The position numbers and the translations under genes are program-made. Positions 18,284 to 26,608 of a stretch of DNA of 64,000 nt are shown piece after piece. Location of the stretch: assembly GCA_963629575.1 (NCBI GenBank), contig CAVGIM010000007.1, positions 1-64,000 of the forward strand, in the 5' to 3' direction. Under the pieces are notes generated by a model. The model did no database searches. It was not told the DNA's origin and was given only the letters and a program-made list of their open reading frames with translations. How positions within the stretch are numbered: position 1 is the first letter of the stretch; the number at the start of each line of letters is the position of its first letter. The DNA comes from Hallerella sp963629575. Its GTDB lineage: Bacteria > Fibrobacterota > Fibrobacteria > Fibrobacterales > Fibrobacteraceae.

Positions 18284-19030
18284 TTAGAAGTTGTCGTCTC
18301 GGTCAAACATGTGCGTAACGAACTGGACGACAAGCTCCCGGTAAGTCTCTTCTCCGAACAGAGGCTTCTGCATCAGGTCTATCGCTTCCTTCGAAAGGAC
18401 TCCTGTCTTTGCCAGTTCGGCCCCTCCGGCAGCGTATCGCTTTCGGAGCATGTTCAGTCGGCGTTCGCCTCCGCGGTGATGCAAGGCGCGCATTTGCGGA
18501 CAGACGATCAGGTCGTAGCCACCTTTTCCCAGGATGATGTCGAATTGTTTCACGATAGGCTCATAGACCACGTCGATATCGCACCAGGCGCAGCTCGACA
18601 GCAAAATGATTTTTTGTCCGGGTTTCTGGTTTTGAAGCCCGTGCATCGGCTTGTTCATGCTATCGGGATCGTCTAGCTTCTGCCCCATGTAGGGGTGGAC
18701 CATTCCCACGATTCGATCCATCAGGACTTTCATCTGGCCGGGGACGCTGAACAGAAATAGAGGAAAGCTCCAGATGACAATGTCGGATGTTTCCAGTTTC
18801 TTTCGCACGGCAGGAACATCGTCGTCCTTGATGAAACAGCTCCCGTCCGGGCGCCCCCAGCAGGTAAGGCATCCGCGACAAGGCTTGACGTGAAGCCTGT
18901 CGATAAAAACGTATTCTGCTTCATAATCGCCCGATTCGAGCATTCCATCGACAAACGCCTTTGTAGGGACAAGCGTTCCGCTTCTCTCGTTTTTAGGGCT
19001 TGCGACCATGATAAGGATTTTTTTTGCCAT
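18284..19030 (-). CDS. Flavodoxin-fold FMN reductase, iron-sulfur flavoprotein-like
   Basis: This is a predicted FMN-binding electron-transfer protein. The N-terminus (KKILIMVASPKNERSGT) fits the NADPH-dependent FMN reductase/flavodoxin fold. A compact Cys pattern (CRGCLTCWGRPDGSC, C-x2-C-x2-C-x7-C, near residues 50-65) matches the [4Fe-4S] motif of archaeal-type iron-sulfur flavoproteins. The C-terminal third is helical and unlike the core family. It is a single gene, tail-to-tail with ispF. The redox partner is unknown. Confidence 0.75.
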   Translation of the reverse strand: MAKKILIMVASPKNERSGTLVPTKAFVDGMLESGDYEAEYVFIDRLHVKPCRGCLTCWGRPDGSCFIKDDDVPAVRKKLETSDIVIWSFPLFLFSVPGQMKVLMDRIVGMVHPYMGQKLDDPDSMNKPMHGLQNQKPGQKIILLSSCAWCDIDVVYEPIVKQFDIILGKGGYDLIVCPQMRALHHRGGERRLNMLRKRYAAGGAELAKTGVLSKEAIDLMQKPLFGEETYRELVVQFVTHMFDRDDNF

Positions 19031-19253
19031 CGGACGGTTCCTGCGTTTTGGGACAAATTAGAAAAAAGGGAACGATGTTTGCTTCTTGGCTCAGTTTGTT
19101 TTCTCTTTTACATTTCTTTTACCTTTTTCCCCTTTACAAAATTTTAGGATTTTCTATTCTCCGTCCGAACATTGAAGTATCTCCGCTTGCGGCCTTGGAC
19201 GGCTGCCTTTTCTTTTTCCCGGAACCATGCGTTCCAAAAATCGGAGGTTCACG

Positions 19254-20231
19254 ATGAACAGACATCAATACGCAGAAATGCTCAAACACATCAACCAGGT
19301 TCGAATCGAGCGGGGCGATACGCACGCCTGTATTGCCGAATACGTGAAACGATACAGGTTTGCCTATGTCTATAACGATTCCGTTTTCAAGAAAATTTTC
19401 GGAAATCCGGAAAACGAGAAAATGTCCTGTGCCTTTCTCAATGCAATTTTAAAACTGGATGGACCGGATTGCATTACCAGGTTGGGATTTATCGATCCTA
19501 CGGTTCCGGGTGGTCCATTTGTCAAGACGATCACTTCGGATCTTGTCGCTTGCGACCAGCGGGCTGACCGCATTGTGATTGAAGTCCAGCATCGATACGA
19601 TTCGACATACAAGGATCGTCTCGTTTTCTATACGGCGCGCCATACTTCGCAAAATCGCATGCCGGGCGATCTCTACTGCCTTCGAAACCTGAATTTTATA
19701 GCCTTGCAGATGTTCGATACCTTTCCGGATTCACCCAAGTATCGTCACACGGTGCAACTCAAGAACCAGGATAATGAAGTCTTTTTTGAAAAGGAAACCC
19801 TTACCATCGTGGAAATCTCGAAGTTCTGCAAGGGAACATATGACTTCGATGACAGCCGTCTTGCTAGCTGGCTTCGCTTGATAGAGAGCATCAACAACGA
19901 GGAGGAATGTGATTCTCGTGGAAATTCGCTCGTGGAATGCTTGCAGAAATCGGCAAAGTTGTGTAATTTTAGCGAGGATTATCTTTTAACGGAGGCTAAA
20001 AACATGACGGACATCGATTACGAAAAATATATCGAGCGGAAAGAAGCCCGTGCGGAAGGATTGGCCGAGGGTCGTCAGGAAGGTCTCGCGATAGGTCATG
20101 CGGAGGGTCATGCGGAAGGTCGCCTGGAGGCAAAGAAGGAAATGGCGAAAAGTCTGAAAAATATCGGACTGGAACTTTCCGTAATCGTTGAAACCACAGG
20201 TCTTTCCGAGCAGGAAATCGCAGGCTTGTAG
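19254..20231 (+). CDS. Rpn/PD-(D/E)XK nuclease-family (recombination-promoting nuclease or transposase-like) protein
   Basis: It belongs to the PDDEXK family annotated as Rpn recombination-promoting nuclease or putative transposase. The catalytic stretch is about residues 85-110 (SDLVACDQRADRIVIEVQ: an Asp, then E-x-Q in the core strand), followed by RLVFYTARHTSQ. The C-terminus has the tandem Glu-Gly repeats typical of these proteins (EGLAEGRQEGLAIGHAEG, about 272-295), encoded by near-repeated DNA at 20055-20120. The start at 19254 has GGAGG upstream. Such genes are often multicopy and mobile, but I see no flanking repeats. Confidence 0.75.
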   Translation: MNRHQYAEMLKHINQVRIERGDTHACIAEYVKRYRFAYVYNDSVFKKIFGNPENEKMSCAFLNAILKLDGPDCITRLGFIDPTVPGGPFVKTITSDLVACDQRADRIVIEVQHRYDSTYKDRLVFYTARHTSQNRMPGDLYCLRNLNFIALQMFDTFPDSPKYRHTVQLKNQDNEVFFEKETLTIVEISKFCKGTYDFDDSRLASWLRLIESINNEEECDSRGNSLVECLQKSAKLCNFSEDYLLTEAKNMTDIDYEKYIERKEARAEGLAEGRQEGLAIGHAEGHAEGRLEAKKEMAKSLKNIGLELSVIVETTGLSEQEIAGL

Positions 20232-20235
20232 CGTA

Positions 20236-21156
20236 TTACTTTTCTACACCTAGGTACTTTTCGAGTTCCTGGATGTAGAATTCGCCTAGCGAAGAAAGTT
20301 GCACGTTCTTCTTGGTGATGTAGCCAATCTCCATGATGTTCTTGCTTGCCGCCGGATCGCGGAACGGAATGGCCAGGTAGTCGCCTCCGTTCAATTCTTC
20401 GCAAATGATGCCAGAGCACAGCGTATAGCCGTTTAACCCGATCATCAGGTTCAGCATCGTCGCCCGGTCGTTTGCCTTGATTGTACGGGAATATTCCTTG
20501 GTACTCAGAATTTCTTCCGCGTAGTATTCGGCGCTGGTTTCCCCTTGGTCAAAGGAAAGGCATGGATAGGGAGCGAGTTCGTTGAACGTGATGAATTTCT
20601 TTTTTGAAAGAGGATGTTCTTTCCACAGATAGACGTAAGCCTTGCAGTCGATAAGCTTGTGAAAGACGCAGTCCTTCGCGTCTAGCAGGTCTTCGATAAT
20701 CTTGCGGTTGAAATCGCTAAGATAGAGAATCCCGATTTCGCTCTTGAAATTGCTCACGTCATAGACGACGTCTCGCGTTTTCGTCTCGCTGATTTCAAAG
20801 TCGTATTCGTCGGCGTGAAATTTCTTGACCATTTCGACGAAGCTTTTTACCGCAAACGAATAGTGTTGCGTGGAAACGGAAAACTTCTTGCGACGCTTGC
20901 CGTTCTTGCCGTAAAGTCCTAGCAGGGATTCGTAGTGCAGATAGAGGTCTTTTGCATAGGCGATAAACTCTTCCCCTTCGCGGGTAAGCGAAACGCCTCG
21001 GCTGGTGCGGTTGAAAATGGTAATGCCGAGTTCGTCTTCGAGTTCGTGGATGGCGGCGGTGAGGGATGGCTGTGAAATGTAGAGCTTTTCCGCCGCCTTG
21101 TTGACGGACGGGCTTTCCGCGATTCCGATGGCGTAGCGCAGTTGCTGTAGGGTCAT
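20236..21156 (-). CDS. LysR-family transcriptional regulator
   Basis: The N-terminal winged helix-turn-helix (MTLQQLRYAIGIAESPSVNK, recognition helix within about residues 30-45) is followed by a substrate-binding domain of normal size (306 residues). I start at 21156; the open frame upstream runs through the Nudix gene region and lacks homology. It lies 13 bases after the Nudix gene on the same strand, so the two are likely co-transcribed. The effector is unknown. Confidence 0.88.
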   Translation of the reverse strand: MTLQQLRYAIGIAESPSVNKAAEKLYISQPSLTAAIHELEDELGITIFNRTSRGVSLTREGEEFIAYAKDLYLHYESLLGLYGKNGKRRKKFSVSTQHYSFAVKSFVEMVKKFHADEYDFEISETKTRDVVYDVSNFKSEIGILYLSDFNRKIIEDLLDAKDCVFHKLIDCKAYVYLWKEHPLSKKKFITFNELAPYPCLSFDQGETSAEYYAEEILSTKEYSRTIKANDRATMLNLMIGLNGYTLCSGIICEELNGGDYLAIPFRDPAASKNIMEIGYITKKNVQLSSLGEFYIQELEKYLGVEK

Positions 21157-21169
21157 ACGTTCAATATAG

Positions 21170-21721
21170 CTAGACTGGTCCTGAAAATTCAACGGAACGC
21201 AATAAATATTCAAAATCCTTGGGGTGACTGACAAATTTTCCGGGTTCTTTCTTGAGCGCCATCTGCAATTCCTGTGGTGAAAAGAAGCGGAATCCATCGA
21301 CTTCGTGCGGTTGCGGAACGAGTTCCCGTTTTTCGTCTTCGGAAATGTATCCGCGATAAACATCGTAGAATTCATTGTCCAAATAGGTTCCAGAATTGAG
21401 AACGCTAGAATGTCGGGATTCAAAGAGGTAGGTCAATTCGTCGGGATTTTTTTCTAGACCGAGCTCTTCGTGGATTTCGCGAACGGCGGACAAGATGCTG
21501 GAATCTCCGGCGGAAATATGCCCTGCGCAGCTGGTGTCGTAAAGATTCGGGTTGTTTTCCTTGTCATGGGCGCGCAGCTGGAAAAGAATCCTTCCATTTG
21601 CATCGAAAAGCCAAATGTGCACGGTACGGTGCCAAAGCCCAAGGCGGTGAACTTCGCTTCGCGCCCGAGACTCTCCGGTCTTTTGGCCCAGTTCATTTAA
21701 AACATCGATCTGTTCTTCCAT
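21170..21721 (-). CDS. Nudix hydrolase (isopentenyl-diphosphate isomerase-like subgroup)
   Basis: This is a predicted nucleoside-diphosphate-X hydrolase. The Nudix box is near residues 72-94 (GHISAGDSSILSAVREIHEE); the REIHEE core is intact, and Asp stands where the box usually has Glu in G-x5-E. The order of motifs (WHRTVHIWLFDANGRILFQL before the box) resembles the YfcD/IDI-like subgroup. The start at 21721 (MEEQ) has GGAG upstream. It heads a two-gene unit with the LysR gene and is divergent from the beta-lactamase-like gene with only about 43 bases between. Confidence 0.85.
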   Translation of the reverse strand: MEEQIDVLNELGQKTGESRARSEVHRLGLWHRTVHIWLFDANGRILFQLRAHDKENNPNLYDTSCAGHISAGDSSILSAVREIHEELGLEKNPDELTYLFESRHSSVLNSGTYLDNEFYDVYRGYISEDEKRELVPQPHEVDGFRFFSPQELQMALKKEPGKFVSHPKDFEYLLRSVEFSGPV

Positions 21722-21764
21722 GGATTTCTCCAAAAAAAATCGGCAGAAAATCTATCTTTTTATC

Positions 21765-22805
21765 ATGAACGAAAACTTTGAAAAAGCGCTAAACGACCTG
21801 TTTGAAAAGGCGATTGCCGAAAAAGTCTTTTCCAAGGCCGTTGTCGGATTTGTTACTCCCGAAGGTTCTGAAGTTCGCGCGTTCAATACGCCGGAAAATT
21901 CGCTGTTCGATATTGCCTCGGTGACAAAGGTCTGCCCGACTTCGACGCTTGCCTTGAAACGCATCTTGAATGGCCATCTGGATTTGGATGATCGCGTGCT
22001 GGAATTCATTCCCGAATTGCGTACAAATTATCGAGAACACATCCTGATCCGGCACTTGCTCACGCATAGCCTGGATTATCGGGTGCCGATGAAAAGTCTC
22101 AAGGACTTGCCTCCGGAAAAGATCCTGGATTCTCTTTTCACGTATCATTTCAATCGGTTTCCCGGAACGGTCTTCAATTATGGAAATCCGGCGAGCATTC
22201 TCCTGGGAATCGTCCTGATGCGGCTTTCGGGAAAGCCTCTTTCGAAAATGGCGGAAGAGGAACTCTTTGAACCGTTGAAAATGACGCGCTCCGGATGGGA
22301 TCCGCTACAAAGGTTTTCCAGGGAAGAAATCGTGGCGACGGAAGAGGACGCCTGGCGCGGTAGAATCATCCAGGGAGAAATCCATGACGAAAGCGCATTC
22401 AGGCTGCGGCAGTTTTTTCCGGTGGGGAGCGCGGGAATGTTCTCGACGGTTCCGGATCTCTTGAAGTTTGTACAGATGATTCTTGGCGATGGAATGTTTG
22501 ATGGACGTCGCGTCATGCCTAGGGGAATCCTTCGGCTCGTTTCGACAAATGCGCTGGAAGGCCGGGTGGGCGGAGCCTGTACCGCCTTGGGCTTTGAACT
22601 CGACGAGGAAAAGTTCATGGGATGCGTTCACCATCCCCGGATGTTTGGAAAGACGGGATTTACCGGTTCGAGCCTTGTCGCTGACGCGGAGACAAGGCAG
22701 GCAGTCGTGCTGCTTTCGGATTTCACTTACCCGCACAGGGAAACTTCGGCGGAAAGGATCAACGCTTTTCGTTCGAGACTTTCGGAATTGACTTTCTCTT
22801 GTTGA
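21765..22805 (+). CDS. Serine beta-lactamase-like hydrolase (class C/esterase family)
   Basis: The penicillin-binding-protein/class C beta-lactamase fold is shown by S-x-x-K at Ser52-Lys55 (ASVTK), a Y-x-N motif (FNYGN) and a late KTG (FGKTGFTG). No signal peptide is seen, so it probably acts in the cytoplasm as an esterase or peptidase rather than as a secreted beta-lactamase. I start at 21765 (MNENFEKAL). An ATG at 21720 would overlap the divergent Nudix start. Confidence 0.85.
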   Translation: MNENFEKALNDLFEKAIAEKVFSKAVVGFVTPEGSEVRAFNTPENSLFDIASVTKVCPTSTLALKRILNGHLDLDDRVLEFIPELRTNYREHILIRHLLTHSLDYRVPMKSLKDLPPEKILDSLFTYHFNRFPGTVFNYGNPASILLGIVLMRLSGKPLSKMAEEELFEPLKMTRSGWDPLQRFSREEIVATEEDAWRGRIIQGEIHDESAFRLRQFFPVGSAGMFSTVPDLLKFVQMILGDGMFDGRRVMPRGILRLVSTNALEGRVGGACTALGFELDEEKFMGCVHHPRMFGKTGFTGSSLVADAETRQAVVLLSDFTYPHRETSAERINAFRSRLSELTFSC

Positions 22806-22886
22806 ATCTGCTAAAAAATCTTAAAATTTTCTAGTTTGTCCTTTGTGAATGCAATTCCGCATTTGCACGTAACAAAAGGATAACAA

Positions 22887-23426
22887 ATGAAATTGTTTGG
22901 GTTGATGATGGGGGCTTTGCTGTGCGTGTCGCTTGCAAATGCCGAAGATTCTCGTACTGGAATTTTCTTGAGTGCGGGGGCCGGGATGGATGGGGGAAAG
23001 CTCTCGGCCTATGGGGATGACGGTTATCGGATCCAGGGACTTCAAGATGTCGTTCTGGATGGAAAGATTGGATATTCGCCGATTTCGAAATTGACCGTCT
23101 ATGGAATCGGGTCGCTTGCCGCCTACGTGACGACGGAAGATGACGATGCCCATTCCAGGCTCTATCTGGGCGGCGGCGCTTCCTTTTGGCTGCCAAGGGA
23201 TTTTTTTGTTTCCGGTTCGGCTGGAACGGTGAGCTTTCTTGCGGATGAAAAGTCGCTGAGCGACGATTTCGGATTTGGCTTCCGGATTTCCGCGGGAAAG
23301 GACTGGCGGATTTTCCCGTGGGGCGCTTTGGGCGTCGAAGCGTTCTACGAACATGCCGAAGTCGATAGCGGCGACGCGTGGAACGGAAATTTTGTCGGCG
23401 TCCTGTTTAACGTCAGCTACCGGTAA
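22887..23426 (+). CDS. Small outer-membrane beta-barrel protein
   Basis: A signal peptide (MKLFGLMMGALLCVSLANA, cleavage about residue 19/20) precedes alternating hydrophobic and glycine/aromatic strands of the kind found in 8-stranded barrels. The mature part is about 160 residues and ends in an aromatic-rich strand (FVGVLFNVSYR). I cannot name a family. It is monocistronic, with a terminator at 23450. Confidence 0.65.
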   Translation: MKLFGLMMGALLCVSLANAEDSRTGIFLSAGAGMDGGKLSAYGDDGYRIQGLQDVVLDGKIGYSPISKLTVYGIGSLAAYVTTEDDDAHSRLYLGGGASFWLPRDFFVSGSAGTVSFLADEKSLSDDFGFGFRISAGKDWRIFPWGALGVEAFYEHAEVDSGDAWNGNFVGVLFNVSYR

Positions 23427-23449
23427 AGTTCTTTCGCTTAGACAAGAAA

Positions 23450-23478
23450 AATCCTCGGCGGAACACCGAGGATTTTTT
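23450..23478. terminator. Bidirectional rho-independent terminator
   Basis: A 9-bp perfect stem (23450-23458 with 23466-23474) has T runs on one side and A runs on the other. It lies between the converging OM-barrel gene and trpB. Confidence 0.9.
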
Positions 23479-23493
23479 GTCTCGAGGTTTGGT

Positions 23494-24879
23494 TTACATC
23501 AGGTTTCCGGGAAAGTGCGGAATCAGATCGATGCTCTTCTTGAGGTCCGCATCGGTCGGAATGTAGTCCGACATGGTTCCGTTGTTGTACGCTTCATAGG
23601 CTTTCAGATCGAAATAGCCTGTGCCCGTCAGACCGAAAACGATTGTCTTCGCTTCGCCGGTTTCCTTGCACTTTATCGCTTCGTCGATTGCCGCACAGAT
23701 GGCATGGCTCGATTCCGGCGCAGGGAGAATGCCTTCGACCCGGGCAAAGTATTCCGCGGCCTTGAAGACGCTTGTCTGTTCCACGGAACGCGCTTCGATC
23801 AGCTTGTCGTGATAGGCTTGCGAAAGAATGGAACTCATTCCGTGGTAGCGGAGACCGCCGGCGTGGTTTGCGGACGGGATGAATTCCGACCCGAGCGTGT
23901 ACATCTTGGCTAGCGGGCAGACGTGCCCCGTGTCGCAGAAGTCGTAGGCATAGACGCCTCGCGTAAAGCTTGGGCAGGAAGCCGGCTCCACCGCGATAAT
24001 CCGGTAGTCCTTTTCTCCGCGAATCTTTTCTCCGAGGAACGGGGAAATCAGGCCGCCCAGGTTGGAGCCTCCGCCGGCGCATCCGATAATCATGTCCGGG
24101 ACGACATGGTATTTGTCGAGAGCCGTTTTCGCTTCGAGACCGATGACCGTCTGGTGCAAGAGAACCTGGCTCAGCACGGAACCCAGTTCGTAGCGGTAGC
24201 CTTCGGTGTGCGTCGCGACTTCTACGGCTTCGGAAATGGCGCAACCGAGACTTCCCGTCGTGCCCGGGAATTCGGCGTTGATCTTTTTGCCGACTTCTGT
24301 CGTCATCGATGGCGACGGCGTCACGCTCGCACCGTACGTGCGCATGACTTCGCGGCGGAAAGGCTTCTGCTCGTAGGAGCATTTCACCATATAGACTTTG
24401 CAGTCCAGTCCAAAATAGGCGCAAGCCATCGAAAGGGCCGTTCCCCACTGCCCGGCTCCGGTTTCTGTCGTTACGCCTTTTAGACCTTGCTTCTTGGCGT
24501 AGTAGGCCTGGGCGATTGCCGAATTGAGCTTGTGGCTGCCGCTCGTGTTGTTGCCTTCGAACTTGTAGTAGATTTTTGCCGGCGTGCCCAGCTTTTTTTC
24601 GAGGCAGTAGGCGCGCACAAGCGGAGACGGCCGATACATCTTGTAGAAATTGCGAATTTCTTCGGGAATGGGAATCCACGGGTCGGTATCGTTGAGTTCC
24701 TGCTTGGCCAGTTCCGTGCAAAAAATCGGGGTGAGTTCTTCGAGCGCGAGAGGCTTGTGCGTTCCCGGATGAAGCAGCGGCGCGGGCTTGTTTTTCATGT
24801 CGGCGCGGACATTGTACCATGCGCTCGGAATCTCGTTTTCAGAGAGGTAGATCTTGTAGGGAATTTCTTTTTCGCTCAT
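23494..24879 (-). CDS. trpB: TrpB2-type tryptophan synthase beta-like protein
   Basis: This is a PLP enzyme that condenses indole and serine to tryptophan. The PLP lysine is Lys117 in GSHKLNSA and the phosphate loop is GGGSN at about 269-273. Its 461 residues, long N-terminal extension and the TGAGQWGTALS segment are typical of the TrpB2 subgroup rather than TrpB1. The ribosome binding site AGGAG is 6-10 bases upstream. No trpA or other trp gene is near, which agrees with TrpB2 proteins often standing alone and working without TrpA. Confidence 0.92.
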   Translation of the reverse strand: MSEKEIPYKIYLSENEIPSAWYNVRADMKNKPAPLLHPGTHKPLALEELTPIFCTELAKQELNDTDPWIPIPEEIRNFYKMYRPSPLVRAYCLEKKLGTPAKIYYKFEGNNTSGSHKLNSAIAQAYYAKKQGLKGVTTETGAGQWGTALSMACAYFGLDCKVYMVKCSYEQKPFRREVMRTYGASVTPSPSMTTEVGKKINAEFPGTTGSLGCAISEAVEVATHTEGYRYELGSVLSQVLLHQTVIGLEAKTALDKYHVVPDMIIGCAGGGSNLGGLISPFLGEKIRGEKDYRIIAVEPASCPSFTRGVYAYDFCDTGHVCPLAKMYTLGSEFIPSANHAGGLRYHGMSSILSQAYHDKLIEARSVEQTSVFKAAEYFARVEGILPAPESSHAICAAIDEAIKCKETGEAKTIVFGLTGTGYFDLKAYEAYNNGTMSDYIPTDADLKKSIDLIPHFPGNLM

Positions 24880-24930
24880 AGCGATCTCCTAAATGTTTCG
24901 TGAGCAAACATAAATAATTTTGCCTTGTCG

Positions 24931-26265
24931 CTAGGCGGGTTTACCGGCTTTAGGGAGCTTTCTTCGGATCAAGTCGGCGAGTTCGCGCTGCGCCCTCCGG
25001 GATGGACTGTAATTCTTCATGACGGATTCTACGTCGAGAAAGATTCCGGCGATTCGGTGATAGGGACGGTGGAAATTTTTGTCCGGATCGATGCTTTTCC
25101 AGTCTCCATAGGCGAATCCGAAGAACTTCATTTGGTAGGGCATCGGTGGCTCCGAATTTTTCGCGGAGTAGGGCAGGATAAAGGCGTTATAGACATGCAA
25201 GCCATCTACGCCGAACTTTTTTCCTTCATCTTTCGTTTCGATGTATTCGGCATAGGCGACTTGCTTGGTGATGGATCTCGAATCGGGGAGCGTTCCGTTA
25301 TCGATTCCGTAGGAATAGAACTTGGCGTCCAATACGAAGACTTCGTCGAACCCGCCGGAATTTGTCTGCCGCATGATCGTGTCGGGACGCATGTTATACT
25401 TATCTGCGTCTTTTATGGAGCCGTTTTCAAATTTCCAAAAAGTGTGCGGGTTGAAGTCCGCCTTGGATTCATTCTTGTTGATATTTCCGAAAATCCTGTC
25501 GATCATCGCTTCCCAGATGGGATAGAACTTGTTGACGCCAAAATAAAAATCGTCGGCGTTGGAACTGTCGCTCGTTCGTTTGTTTGCAATGTATTCGACG
25601 ATTCGCTGCAAGTCGCCAAATAAATGCAGGAGCCTGTCGTTGAAAGTCCTGGAAATTCTTGCCTGCAAAACGGAGTGAAAAAGTTCGTAGTCAAAATCCA
25701 GGTTCGGTTCTTCCTGTACGCCGATGCCAAAGAGAAATCCGATCCGCCTGGAGACGTCGTGAACGCAGAACTTGTGAATCTGCGTAATCAGCTCGCTTTC
25801 GTTATGATTTGTGCACCGTGCAATCGGGTTTAGGTAGAAAATGCCTTGACCGTCTTCGGAGAGCATTGGACGTGTCGTCTTGATGGTGCGTCCCCAGTGG
25901 ATTTTTCCCTGTGCGCCGCGCCGAAAATCCGTTTCCCTTTCCGTGTAGTAGCCAAACTCCAGATAGTTTCGCAAGACGTTCAGATAGGCGTTCATCGGAA
26001 ACCGGACTTCGGATAGTTTGTCCGAAATCCGGGAAACGGAAGACTTGTCGTTTTCGCCGGAAAGCGAGTCGTCGCCTAGAACGGAAAACAGGTTCAGGAT
26101 TTTTTCTCGCAACGCGTCTTCGGAAAGCTTCCCGATGTCGTCATCGTGCGGAAAGTAGCCGGCGGGAAAATAGATTCTGACGGAATCGTTTTCGCAACGG
26201 ATACCGACGAATTCGTCTGTGGCATCCATCTTGGCCATGCACGTGCAATCGATTAGACGGTTCAT
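24931..26265 (-). CDS. LlaJI-family restriction endonuclease subunit
   Basis: This is the nuclease partner of the McrB-like NTPase in a LlaJI/McrBC-like restriction system. About 444 residues. The C-terminal region has a nuclease-like core (RPDTIMRQTN, then VFVLDAKFYSYG near residue 340, a D-x-K type site), as in McrC/LlaJI PD-(D/E)XK enzymes, and ends in Arg/Lys-rich helices. I start at 26265 (MNRLIDCTCMAKMD), where ATGA overlaps the RelB/DinJ-like stop; the longer frame inside the upstream gene is rejected. It is the last gene of the operon. The family assignment rests on context and overall resemblance. Confidence 0.75.
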   Translation of the reverse strand: MNRLIDCTCMAKMDATDEFVGIRCENDSVRIYFPAGYFPHDDDIGKLSEDALREKILNLFSVLGDDSLSGENDKSSVSRISDKLSEVRFPMNAYLNVLRNYLEFGYYTERETDFRRGAQGKIHWGRTIKTTRPMLSEDGQGIFYLNPIARCTNHNESELITQIHKFCVHDVSRRIGFLFGIGVQEEPNLDFDYELFHSVLQARISRTFNDRLLHLFGDLQRIVEYIANKRTSDSSNADDFYFGVNKFYPIWEAMIDRIFGNINKNESKADFNPHTFWKFENGSIKDADKYNMRPDTIMRQTNSGGFDEVFVLDAKFYSYGIDNGTLPDSRSITKQVAYAEYIETKDEGKKFGVDGLHVYNAFILPYSAKNSEPPMPYQMKFFGFAYGDWKSIDPDKNFHRPYHRIAGIFLDVESVMKNYSPSRRAQRELADLIRRKLPKAGKPA

Positions 26266-26591
26266 TTGTTTCTTTTTCGCGTCAAGTTTCTTTTTGAGTG
26301 CTTTGCTTGGATTTCTTTTTCGATTTCCTCTTCGCTCATTCCGGCGGTCCCGTTTTTGTGCGCATTGTCGTTTGCCTTGCACAGCGCGGCGAGAAGTCTC
26401 GTGAGTTCGCTTTCGGTTGAGATGTTCGGCGTTGTCTTGACTTCAAACGGCAAGCCGTTTTCGACAAGGGCGCGCTTGAAGAACATGCACACGGCAGTGG
26501 GTATGTCGATTCCCAGTTGATCGAAGAGGGAGGAAACTTCGTTTTTGAGGCTCTCTTCGAGACGGATTTGCAGAACGGACATTGGCTTCAT
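26262..26591 (-). CDS. RelB/DinJ-like antitoxin-type protein embedded in the R-M operon
   Basis: This is a 109-residue protein. Residues 4-50 (MSVLQIRLEESLKNEVSSLF, then a GIDIPTAVCMFFKRALVENG stretch and LPFEV) match the ribbon-helix-helix pattern of RelB/DinJ antitoxins, which bind DNA and neutralise a RelE/YafQ toxin. The C-terminus is Lys/Arg/Glu-rich. No toxin gene adjoins: upstream is the McrB-like gene (17 bases away) and downstream the LlaJI endonuclease (4-base overlap). It may regulate the operon or restrain the nuclease (inference). Confidence 0.75.
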   Translation of the reverse strand: MKPMSVLQIRLEESLKNEVSSLFDQLGIDIPTAVCMFFKRALVENGLPFEVKTTPNISTESELTRLLAALCKANDNAHKNGTAGMSEEEIEKEIQAKHSKRNLTRKRNK

Positions 26592-26608
26592 AGACCTTTT
26601 GGGTTAAT

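Noticed and set aside
20055..20120. Short tandem DNA repeats as a possible CRISPR or VNTR
   Set aside because: They encode the Glu-Gly repeats normal in Rpn/PDDEXK transposase-like proteins; there are no spacers.
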